A stretch of 5,856 bases of DNA from Bryobacterales bacterium (lineage in GTDB: Bacteria; Acidobacteriota; Terriglobia; Bryobacterales; Bryobacteraceae): contig PKYZ01000523.1 in NCBI GenBank assembly GCA_003132865.1, forward strand, positions 3,962 through 9,817, in the 5' to 3' direction. The notes under the pieces were generated by a model. That model did not search any database, was not told the DNA's origin, and saw only the letters and a program-made list of their open reading frames with translations. Of the stretch, positions 1 through 5,856 are shown one piece after another; positions within the stretch are counted from its first letter, which is position 1, and each line of letters opens with the position of its first letter. Made by a program: the position numbers and the translations under genes.

Positions 1-450
1 GAGGTCGGGCACTGGAGCCTGACCGATGCTGAGTGCGCCAAAATGCGCGAATATCTGCTGCGCGGCGGCTTCTTCATGTGCGACGACTTCCACGGCAGCG
101 GCGAATGGAACGTCTTCATCGAGAGCATCCACCGTGTGTTCCCGGACCGCCCCATCGTCGAAATCGATAACCAGGATCCCATATTCCACGTCTTATATGA
201 TTTGGGCGAGCGTGTTCAAGTGCCCGGCATTCAATACTGGTACACCGGCCGTATCTGGGAAAAGGATGGCAAGACGCCCCACTGGCGCGCCATCTACGAC
301 GACGCCGGCCGGGTCATGGTGGCCATCTGCTTCAACCAGGATAATGGCGACGCCTGGGAATGGGCCGACCATCCGCGCTACCCCGAGCGGTACACTTCGC
401 AAGCCTACCGCATGGGGATCGACTACATCATTTACGCGATGACGCACTAA
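1..450 (+). CDS. DUF4159 domain protein, C-terminal part (5' end outside window)
   Basis: The reading frame is open from base 1 to the TAA at 448-450 (149 codons), so the gene begins upstream. An ATG at 43 is internal, because the 14 codons before it read on as the same domain (GHWSLTDAE, then the LLRGGFF segment). The product matches the DUF4159 family as I recall it: a GGFF-x-x-DDFHG strand/turn motif (residues about 22-32 of the visible part), a middle segment with HVLYDL and a GRIW loop, and the very typical C-terminus with NGDAWEWADHPRYPE, then YRMGIDYIIYAMTH at the stop. The molecular function of DUF4159 is not established. Its members are usually encoded beside MoxR ATPase, DUF58 and VWA membrane proteins, and the next gene here is such a VWA protein, 16 bases downstream. 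Any N-terminal signal peptide cannot be seen. The family call is confident; the role is unknown. Confidence 0.9.
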   Translation, partial: EVGHWSLTDAECAKMREYLLRGGFFMCDDFHGSGEWNVFIESIHRVFPDRPIVEIDNQDPIFHVLYDLGERVQVPGIQYWYTGRIWEKDGKTPHWRAIYDDAGRVMVAICFNQDNGDAWEWADHPRYPERYTSQAYRMGIDYIIYAMTH

Positions 451-456
451 AATCCC

Positions 457-461
457 AAGGG
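457..461 (+). promoter_or_regulatory. Ribosome binding site for the VWA/amidotransferase-like gene
   Basis: An AAGGG lies 5 bases before the ATG at 467, inside the only intergenic gap of the window (451-466). It supports 467 as the start. The gap is too short for an independent promoter, so this gene is probably co-transcribed with the DUF4159 gene. Confidence 0.6.
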
Positions 462-466
462 CCATC

Positions 467-2716
467 ATGTTCGAGTTTCTCTTCAAGTATCCCGGCGCGG
501 TTTTCCAAAAGGGGCAGTTTGTGCTGCTGGCGTCCTGGCCGGTGTGGATTCTCGCGTTGGGCGTCGTCGCGGCTAGCGGGTTGCTGCTCTGGCACGTGCG
601 GCGCAACCGCGGATCGCTCACCGGCACGCGTCCGCTGGTGATCTGGATGCTAGAAACCGCAATGATCGCGCTGCTGCTGTTCCTGCTCTGGCACCCGGCC
701 ATCTCGATCGCCACGCTGCGGCCGCAGCAGAACGTGGTCGCCGTGCTGGTCGACGATTCGCGCAGCATGGCCATCCAGGAGGGATCCCAAACGCGCAGCG
801 CGCAGGCCGCCGCCGTGCTCGATCGCAAACTGCTCGCGGCACTAGGGCAGAAGTTTCAGGTGCGCCTCTATCGCTTCGGTGAGGAAGCCGAGCGCATTCA
901 GAAGACCAGCCAGCTCACGGCCTCGGAGCCAGCCACGCGTCTCGGCGATAGCTTGCAGCAGGTGCTCGCGGAATCGTCCACTTTGCCGTTGGGCGCCGTC
1001 GTGCTGCTCTCCGATGGCGCCGATAATTCCGGCGGTATCGATCTCGACACCATCTCGCAGATCCGCCAGCGGCGCATCCCCGTGCACACCATCGGCTTCG
1101 GCCGCGAGAAGGCCGAAAAAGATATCGAAATCACCGACGCCGTGCTGCCGGCCCACGCGCTGGCCGATTCGCGTTTGAGCGCGCTGGTCACCTTCCGCCA
1201 GTATGGTTATGCGGGCCAGAAGGCGCTCGTTTCGGTGCGCGACGCCGGCAAGGTTGTCGCCACGCGCGAAGTGCAGTTCAAAGCGGACGGCGCGCCGCAA
1301 AGCGAGCCGCTGCTGTTCAACGCCGGCTTGGCCGGACCCAAGACACTGGAGATTTCCATCGATCCGCTGCCCGGCGAAGAGAACCGCAACAACAACTCGC
1401 TGCGGCGGCTGGTGAACGTGGAAACGCGCAAGCCGCGCATCCTTTATATCGAAGGCGAGCCGCGCTGGGAATTCAAATTCATCCGCCGCGCCGCGGAAGA
1501 CGACCGCAGCCTGCAGCTTGCCTCCATGCTCCGCACCACCCAGAACAAGATCTACCGTCAAGGCTTCTCCGATACGCATGAGCTCGAGGAAGGCTTCCCC
1601 GCCAAGCCCGAAGATCTGTTCGCCTTCGACGGCCTGATCGTCGGCAGCGTGGAAGCCAACTACTTCACGCAAACGCAACAGGACCTGATCCGCGAATTCG
1701 CCAACCGCCGCGGCGGCGGCATTCTGTTTTTGGGCGGTCGCTTCGCGCTGGCCGAGGGCGGCTACTCGCATTCGCCTCTGGCCGAGTTGCTGCCGGTGCA
1801 AATTCCGCAAACCAAGGGCACATTCCATCGCGATTTTTCAAGCCAGGAATTGACCGCCCAGGGCCGCGCCAGCCTGATCTGCCGCCTGGTCGAAGATCCC
1901 GAGCGCAACGCCGCGCGTTGGACCGGCATGCCGCAGCTCGCCAATTATAACGACGTCGGCGAAGCCAAGCCCGGCGCGGTGGTGCTGATGGACGTCCTGC
2001 CCGCCGGCCGCCACCGCATGCCACTGTTGGTCACCGAGAACTATGGGCGCGGCCGCACCGCTGTCTTCGCCACGTCCGGAAGCTGGCGCTGGCGCATGTG
2101 GCAGGATCACACCGATGTCACCCACGCCACGTTCTGGCAGCAGTTGATGCGCTACCTGGTTTCCGACAGCCCCGGCCGGGTCGCCGCCTCCACGCCACGC
2201 GCCGTGCTGCCGGACGAAACCAAGGTCACGCTGCGCGCCGAGGTGCGCGATAAGGCGTTCAAGCCCGTACCGAATGCGGTGGTCGAGGCCCACATCGTGG
2301 CGCCGGACGGAGCCGCCACCAGCGTCGAGATGACGCCGCTACCCACCGAGGAGGGTGCTTACTCGGCCGATTGGAACGCGGAGAAACCAGGCTCGTATGT
2401 GGCCGAGATCGTGGCGGGGCGCGATAAGGAGGAACTCGGACGCGACGTCGCGATCTTCCGCCGGGAAGATGGCGTGGCCGAAAACTTCCACACCGCGCAG
2501 AATCGCGAGTTGCTGAAAAAGCTGGCCGATGAGACCGGCGGGCGATACTACAGCGCGTCGAACGCCGGCAAGCTGGCGGACGAAATCTCGTACTCCGAAG
2601 CCGGCATCACCACGCGCGAAACCAAGGACCTCTGGGACATGCCTGCGGTGTTTTTGCTGGCGCTGCTGTTGCGCGGCTCGGAGTGGGTGCTGCGGCGAAG
2701 ATGGGGTGTGGTATGA
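467..2716 (+). CDS. Inner-membrane VWA / glutamine-amidotransferase-like protein
   Basis: A 749-residue membrane protein. Two hydrophobic helices (about 18-42 and 57-76) flank an arginine-rich loop (R45, R46, R48, R55). The positive-inside rule therefore puts the large central part in the periplasm. A von Willebrand factor A domain follows (about 89-225) with a complete metal-ion-dependent adhesion site: D96-x-S98-x-S100, T157 in ATRLGDSL, and D183 in LLSDGADNSGG. Residues about 226-320 look like a beta-rich linker. Residues about 323-565 resemble the class I amidotransferase-like fold of this family (RILYIEGEPRWEFKFIRRA, FDGLIVGSVE, GGGILFLGGRFALAEGGY, ENYGRGRTAVFATSGSWRWRMW). The only cysteine I find is C472, not in a nucleophile elbow, so glutaminase activity is unlikely. 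A further beta domain (about 575-665) leads to a C-terminal helix (about 722-742) ending in RRRWGVV. This architecture is common in Bat/MoxR-type gene clusters; a scaffold or sensor role is inference. The stop overlaps the next start in ATGA. Confidence 0.9.
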   Translation: MFEFLFKYPGAVFQKGQFVLLASWPVWILALGVVAASGLLLWHVRRNRGSLTGTRPLVIWMLETAMIALLLFLLWHPAISIATLRPQQNVVAVLVDDSRSMAIQEGSQTRSAQAAAVLDRKLLAALGQKFQVRLYRFGEEAERIQKTSQLTASEPATRLGDSLQQVLAESSTLPLGAVVLLSDGADNSGGIDLDTISQIRQRRIPVHTIGFGREKAEKDIEITDAVLPAHALADSRLSALVTFRQYGYAGQKALVSVRDAGKVVATREVQFKADGAPQSEPLLFNAGLAGPKTLEISIDPLPGEENRNNNSLRRLVNVETRKPRILYIEGEPRWEFKFIRRAAEDDRSLQLASMLRTTQNKIYRQGFSDTHELEEGFPAKPEDLFAFDGLIVGSVEANYFTQTQQDLIREFANRRGGGILFLGGRFALAEGGYSHSPLAELLPVQIPQTKGTFHRDFSSQELTAQGRASLICRLVEDPERNAARWTGMPQLANYNDVGEAKPGAVVLMDVLPAGRHRMPLLVTENYGRGRTAVFATSGSWRWRMWQDHTDVTHATFWQQLMRYLVSDSPGRVAASTPRAVLPDETKVTLRAEVRDKAFKPVPNAVVEAHIVAPDGAATSVEMTPLPTEEGAYSADWNAEKPGSYVAEIVAGRDKEELGRDVAIFRREDGVAENFHTAQNRELLKKLADETGGRYYSASNAGKLADEISYSEAGITTRETKDLWDMPAVFLLALLLRGSEWVLRRRWGVV

Positions 2717-3726
2717 GATTGCTGCTAGCCCTGCTGCCCCACAAAAGAACTGCTGGTCGCTCTTGTAGGGCGGCCAATCCTGGCCGCAGCCGCCTTTCAG
2801 GCAGCTCTCTCTTCCTCGGCCTACTAACCCTGCTCCTTACAGCATCCTCCCTCCCCGCCACCACTTACTATCTCACCGTAACCGGCCTGGGCGGCGAACC
2901 GGATTACGAACAGCACTTCGCCATGTGGGCCAAAGACATCGAGAAAGCTCTCAAGCCCACCTCCGATTCCAAAGTCGAAACCTTGGTGAACGCAACGCGC
3001 GAACAAGTCCGGGCCGCCCTGGATCGCATCGCCAAACAAGCCCAGCCGCAGGATGCCTTCGCGCTCATGCTCATCGGTCACGGCAGCTTCGATGGTTACG
3101 AATACAAGATCAATCTCCCCGGCCCCGACTTGACGGCGTCCGAGTTGGCCACGCTGCTCGACCGCATCCCCGCCACGCGGCAGCTCGTCGTCGACATGAC
3201 CAGCTCCAGCGGAGGCGCCATCGAATTCCTGCGCAAGCCCAATCGCGTGGTCATCGCCGCCACCAAGAACGGCACGGAAAAGAATGCCACCGTCTTCGCG
3301 CGCTACTGGGTAGAGGCGCTGAGCGATCCTGCCGCCGACAGCGATAAGAACGAAGTCGTCTCCGCGCTCGAAGCCTTCCGCTTCGCCGACAAGAAGACGG
3401 TCGCTTTTTACGAATCGCAGAACCGTCTGGCCACCGAGCACGCCGTGCTCGAAGACACCGGGAAGGGCGAAGGCGTGCGCGCACCCTCGCCTGAAAACGG
3501 CGAAGGAATGCTGGCCGCTCAGTTTCCTTTGCTGCGCATTGGCTCCGCCGCCGCGGCCGCGAAGGACCCCGCCAAACTGCAGTTACTCGCCAAGAAAGAG
3601 CTGTTAGAACAGCAGATCGACAAGCTCAAATACGAGAAAGCCGCCATCCCACCCGACGAGTATAAGAAGCAACTCGGCGTGCTCTTGCTCCAGTTGGCCC
3701 AGACCCAGGAGGCGCTCGACAAATGA
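2713..3726 (+). CDS. Exported C13/caspase-like protein lacking the catalytic cysteine
   Basis: I chose the ATG at 2713 (337 residues) because it forms an ATGA overlap with the previous stop. An in-frame ATG at 2683 would instead add ten residues overlapping the VWA gene. The N-terminus is unusual: MRLLLALL, then about 24 polar residues, then a second hydrophobic run (33-46) and a likely signal-peptidase site after LPA (residue 49). The mature part resembles the clan CD (caspase/legumain, C13) fold: a YYLTVTGLGG strand, FALMLIGHGSFDG with the histidine at 123, the LVVDMTSSSGGA strand (159-169) where the nucleophile cysteine would be expected, and RVVIAATKNGTEKNATVFARYWVEAL. It continues into an acidic DSDKNEVVSALEAF segment and RLATEHAVLEDTG, which I recall from acidobacterial/planctomycete proteins. 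No cysteine occurs in the mature part, the only one being C18, so this is probably a pseudo-peptidase or uses Ser/Thr. The C-terminus (about 285-337) looks like a coiled coil. Partner and substrate are unknown. Confidence 0.82.
   Translation: MRLLLALLPHKRTAGRSCRAANPGRSRLSGSSLFLGLLTLLLTASSLPATTYYLTVTGLGGEPDYEQHFAMWAKDIEKALKPTSDSKVETLVNATREQVRAALDRIAKQAQPQDAFALMLIGHGSFDGYEYKINLPGPDLTASELATLLDRIPATRQLVVDMTSSSGGAIEFLRKPNRVVIAATKNGTEKNATVFARYWVEALSDPAADSDKNEVVSALEAFRFADKKTVAFYESQNRLATEHAVLEDTGKGEGVRAPSPENGEGMLAAQFPLLRIGSAAAAAKDPAKLQLLAKKELLEQQIDKLKYEKAAIPPDEYKKQLGVLLLQLAQTQEALDK
2733..2805 (+). repeat. Hairpin-forming short repeat inside the signal-peptide coding region
   Basis: The core is a perfect inverted repeat, GCGGCCA (2770-2776), loop ATCC, TGGCCGC (2781-2787). 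It is preceded by TGTAGGGC (2764-2771) and bracketed by a distant inverted pair, GCTGCC (2733-2738) and GGCAGC (2800-2805). Codons 9-32 of the C13-like gene (2737-2808, 72 bases, a multiple of three) fall here. They encode a polar, arginine-rich stretch that splits two hydrophobic segments. They use codons such as AGA, AGG and TGT that look rare in the neighbouring genes. This looks like an intergenic-type, REP-like repeat that landed in frame in a coding region. Related units occur at 5819-5856. The exact ends are uncertain. Confidence 0.6.
3707..3712 (+). promoter_or_regulatory. Strong Shine-Dalgarno for the TPR metallopeptidase gene
   Basis: AGGAGG lies 10 bases before the ATG at 3723, inside the last codons of the C13-like gene. 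Together with the ATGA overlap it fixes the start and suggests both translational coupling and independent ribosome recruitment. Confidence 0.7.
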
Positions 3727-5798
3727 GACTCCTGCTGGCCATCCTGTGCGCGGCCACCGCCCTCCCGGCGCAAACTCCGGCGCCAACTCTCGCTCAGGCC
3801 GAATCGCTTTGGAAACAACACCGCTATGAGGAATCGAAGGCTGCCTTTGAATCGCTCATTGCGAGGTATCCGCGCAACGCCGAATACCGCGTCCGCTTCG
3901 GGCGATTGTTTCTGGAACGCTTCAATCCTCCCGAGGCCGCCAAGCTCTTCCATGAAGCGCTGGAAATCGAGCCGAAGCAGGCCGACGCTCTCCTAGGCTT
4001 GGCCCAGGTAGCGGCGGACGGCTTCGAGGCGCAAGCCCTGGAGTTCGCACACCGCGCGCTGGAAGCCGATCCGCACATGTTGGAGGCGCAGGAACTTCTG
4101 GCACGCCTGGCTCTCGAAGACAACGACCCGGCCAAAGCCGCCGAAGAGGCCCACAAGGCCCTCGACATGTCGGCGCGCGCCACCCAAGCCAAGGCCATCC
4201 TCGCCACCATCGACTGGCTCAACGACAAGCCTGGCACGCAATGGGATCCGCACTCGGGCGCCGCTTACGAAACCGCGGCTCGCATCTTCATCCTGAATCG
4301 CCGCTATGAAGAAGGTATCCGGCTGTTTCGCAAAGCGATCGCCCTGCAGCCGGACTTATGGAGCGCCCACGCGCAATTAGGCGTCAACCTGATGCGGCTG
4401 GGTCTGGAAGGTGAAGCCCGCGCCGAGCTGGAGTTGTGTTTTGAGAACCACTACAGAGACGCCGCCACCGTCAACACGCTCCGGCTGATGGATAGCTACA
4501 AGAACTTTGTCACTTACAAGACAGACAGAACCGTCCTCCGCCTCCACAAGAAAGAAGCCGAGCTGTTGCATCCTTACTTCGAAGCCGAGATGCTGCGCGC
4601 GCTGAGCACTTACGACAAGAAATACGGCTTCCATCTGGATCGGCCCGTGCAAGTGGAAGTCTACCCCGATCACGAAGACTTCGCCGTGCGCACCATGGGC
4701 ATGCCCGGCCTGGGCGCGCTGGGCGTGACCTTCGGCTACGTGGTGGCGATGGACAGCCCCTCGGGACGCCCGCCCGGGACGTTTCATTGGGCTAGCACCA
4801 TGTGGCACGAACTCAGCCACGTCTATGTCCTGAACATGACCAATTTCCGCGTGCCGCGCTGGTTCACCGAAGGGCTGGCCGTGCACGAAGAAACGGCCGC
4901 TTCGCCCGAATGGGGCGACCGTCTCGATCCGCACGTCATCATGGCGATCAAGGATAAGAAGCTGCTGCCCGTGGCGGAATTGGACCGCGGCTTTGTGCGT
5001 CCCACTTATCCAACTCAGGTGGTCGTGTCTTACTTCGAGGCGGGACGTATGTGCGACTATATCGATCGCGAGTGGGGTTGGCCGAAGCTGCTGGCCATGA
5101 TTCACGACTTCGCCGGCGGCGCCACCACCCCCGAAGCGATCGAAAAAGAGCTGGGCATTAAACCTGAAGAATTCGATAAGCGTTTCCTGGCTGCGTTAAC
5201 TGCCGAAACGAAGAAGACGGTGGACGGTTTCGACGAGTGGCGCAAAGAATTGAAGAAGGTGGCGACCGAGTACAAAGCGCACGATTACGAAGAAATGATT
5301 CGCGACGCTTCGGGCATTCGCGACTCTTATCCGGACTATGTCGAAGCCGGCAACGTCTACCAGTTCCTGGCCGACGGCTACCTCGCTAAGGGCGACCAGA
5401 AGGCTGCCATCGCCGAACTGGAACGTTACGCCAAAGTGGGCGGGCGCAGCCCTGATACACTGAAACAATTGGCTACCCTCCTCGAAGAGGCCGGCAATCG
5501 GAAGGAAGCGGCCGAAGTGCTCGACCGGCTCAACTATATTCAGCCCATCGACGAAGAACTCCATCGCCGGCTGGGCGATTTGTGGCTCGGTCTGGGAAAC
5601 ACCGCCGCGGCCATCCGCGAGTATCGGGCTGTACTGGCCAAGTCGCCCACCGACCCCGCGGCGTCGCACTTCAACCTGGCGAAGGCTTACCGTACGGCGA
5701 ATCGTCCGGACGCCGCCAAAGACGAATTGTTGCTCTCGCTGGAGGCCGCCCCCGGATTCCGGCCTGCGCAGAAAATGTTGCTGGAGTTATCCAAATGA
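3723..5798 (+). CDS. Exported TPR protein with peptidase MA-like (gluzincin) domain
   Basis: A 691-residue protein. The start gives a compact signal peptide (MRLLLAILCAATALPA, cleavage likely after residue 16). C9 is preceded by leucine, so it is a poor lipobox. About six TPR-like units fill residues 21-248 (for example EEGIRLFRKAIALQPDLW and EAAKLFHEALEIEPKQA), and about four more lie at 541-680. Between them sits a zinc peptidase domain (about 270-495) of the peptidase-MA type. It carries H362-E363-L-S-H366 as HEXXH, with E383 in WFTEGLAVHEE as the expected third ligand, all intact. It is preceded by VQVEVYPDHEDFAVRTMG and GYVVAMDSPSG, segments typical of that family. The domain therefore looks catalytically competent and probably periplasmic or surface-exposed. 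The TPR arms probably hold protein partners, plausibly the other exported operon products. The gene overlaps the previous one by four bases and ends in another ATGA overlap. The substrate is unknown; the fold and zinc-site calls are strong. Confidence 0.92.
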   Translation: MRLLLAILCAATALPAQTPAPTLAQAESLWKQHRYEESKAAFESLIARYPRNAEYRVRFGRLFLERFNPPEAAKLFHEALEIEPKQADALLGLAQVAADGFEAQALEFAHRALEADPHMLEAQELLARLALEDNDPAKAAEEAHKALDMSARATQAKAILATIDWLNDKPGTQWDPHSGAAYETAARIFILNRRYEEGIRLFRKAIALQPDLWSAHAQLGVNLMRLGLEGEARAELELCFENHYRDAATVNTLRLMDSYKNFVTYKTDRTVLRLHKKEAELLHPYFEAEMLRALSTYDKKYGFHLDRPVQVEVYPDHEDFAVRTMGMPGLGALGVTFGYVVAMDSPSGRPPGTFHWASTMWHELSHVYVLNMTNFRVPRWFTEGLAVHEETAASPEWGDRLDPHVIMAIKDKKLLPVAELDRGFVRPTYPTQVVVSYFEAGRMCDYIDREWGWPKLLAMIHDFAGGATTPEAIEKELGIKPEEFDKRFLAALTAETKKTVDGFDEWRKELKKVATEYKAHDYEEMIRDASGIRDSYPDYVEAGNVYQFLADGYLAKGDQKAAIAELERYAKVGGRSPDTLKQLATLLEEAGNRKEAAEVLDRLNYIQPIDEELHRRLGDLWLGLGNTAAAIREYRAVLAKSPTDPAASHFNLAKAYRTANRPDAAKDELLLSLEAAPGFRPAQKMLLELSK
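5783..5786 (+). promoter_or_regulatory. Shine-Dalgarno for the next coupled gene
   Basis: GGAG lies 8 bases before the ATG at 5795, near-ideal spacing. It supports a genuine translation start at the ATGA overlap although the gene itself is mostly outside the window. Confidence 0.45.
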
Positions 5799-5856
5799 TT
5801 CTGCTATCCAGCGATTCCTGTGAGGCAGCAATCCTGGCTGTGGGGCAGACCTCCAG
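5795..5856 (+). CDS. Start of a further coupled reading frame (3' end outside window)
   Basis: The ATG at 5795 overlaps the TPR gene stop in ATGA and has a GGAG at a suitable distance. Twenty codons are open to the window edge. The first four codons (MILL) look like the beginning of a signal peptide or membrane segment, but from about codon 9 onward the DNA matches the short repeat units described for 5819-5856. Either the gene carries the repeat inside its N-terminal coding region, as in the C13-like gene, or the frame is spurious and the repeat is intergenic. No family can be assigned from 20 residues. Confidence 0.4.
   Translation, partial: MILLSSDSCEAAILAVGQTS
5819..5856 (+). repeat. Tandem short repeat units related to the one at 2764-2787 (cut by window end)
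   Basis: A unit starting TGTGAGGC at 5819 contains AATCCTGGC (5830-5838), identical to 2776-2784, flanked by CAGC (5826-5829) and GCTG (5837-5840) that can pair. A second unit starts 20 bases later with TGTGGGGC (5839-5846) and runs as CAGACC TCCA G to the edge. If it is the same type of hairpin, the next bases outside the window should complete GGTCTG. The similarity to the earlier copy is clear in the core but imperfect overall. Confidence 0.5.

Noticed and set aside
26..442. An open frame of 138 codons on the plus strand in a second frame over the DUF4159 region
   Set aside because: The Ser/Thr/Ala/Arg-rich product has no domain, while the frame starting at base 1 gives clear DUF4159 motifs.
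193..828. A 211-codon open frame on the minus strand spanning the DUF4159/VWA junction
   Set aside because: It overlaps two well-supported plus-strand genes and has low-complexity Ser/Ala/Arg content with no family resemblance.
842..1828. A 328-codon open frame on the minus strand
   Set aside because: It is antisense to the VWA/amidotransferase-like gene. Its protein has no recognisable motif, whereas the plus strand has intact MIDAS residues. Long antisense frames are expected in GC-rich coding DNA.
2683..2712. Earlier ATG at 2683 as start of the C13-like gene
   Set aside because: It would place ten extra residues before MRLLLALL and overlap the upstream gene by 34 bases. The ATGA overlap at 2713 matches the other two junctions of the operon.
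2764..2790. The 2770-2787 hairpin as a transcription terminator
   Set aside because: It lacks a following T-run, lies inside a coding frame and the operon clearly continues. It fits a repeat element better.
2824..3441. A 205-codon open frame on the minus strand
   Set aside because: It is antisense to the C13-like gene. Its composition (runs of G, D, E, V, L without motifs) is typical of a mirrored codon pattern.
3723..3776. Lipoprotein signal (C9) in the TPR peptidase
   Set aside because: The residue before C9 is leucine rather than Gly/Ala/Ser, so the lipobox is poor. A signal peptidase I site after ALPA fits better.
4377..5105. A 242-codon open frame on the minus strand
   Set aside because: It is antisense to the zinc-peptidase domain, whose HELSH motif and third ligand show that the plus strand is the coding one. 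The His/Val/Gln-rich product is a shadow.

Overview
The window is GC-rich, densely packed bacterial DNA with every supported gene on the + strand. It reads as the 3' part of one operon. The protein families suggest an acidobacterium of the Solibacter/Bryobacter type: a DUF4159 protein, a membrane VWA/amidotransferase-like protein, a C13/caspase-like secreted protein without cysteine, and a TPR protein with a peptidase-MA domain. The short hairpin repeats point the same way. The lineage is inferred from recalled family distribution and was not tested by a search.

Layout: 1-450 is the C-terminal part of a DUF4159 gene whose start lies outside the window. After 16 bases, 467-2716 encodes a 749-residue inner-membrane protein with two N-terminal membrane helices, a VWA domain with intact MIDAS residues, an amidotransferase-like domain lacking a nucleophile cysteine, and a C-terminal helix. 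A 4-base ATGA overlap leads into 2713-3726, an exported C13/caspase-like protein that keeps the GHG histidine but has no cysteine in its mature part. Another ATGA overlap leads into 3723-5798, an exported TPR protein with an intact HELSH...E gluzincin zinc site. A third ATGA overlap opens a reading frame at 5795 that runs off the window. No intergenic stretch exceeds 16 bases, and no promoter, terminator, RNA gene, CRISPR or transposase gene was seen.

How the genes may work together: DUF4159 and VWA/amidotransferase-like membrane proteins commonly accompany MoxR-type AAA+ ATPases and DUF58 proteins in Bat-like operons, so those genes may lie upstream. The VWA protein is probably a periplasmic-facing scaffold. 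The next two products are predicted to be exported to the same side. The set therefore looks like an envelope module made of a metal-dependent adhesion domain, two enzyme folds that appear catalytically dead, and one probably active metallopeptidase. Its substrate is unknown.

The most unusual local feature is a hairpin repeat of about 70 bases lying in frame inside the signal-peptide region of the C13-like gene. Related repeat units recur at the right edge, again within a few codons of a translationally coupled start codon.
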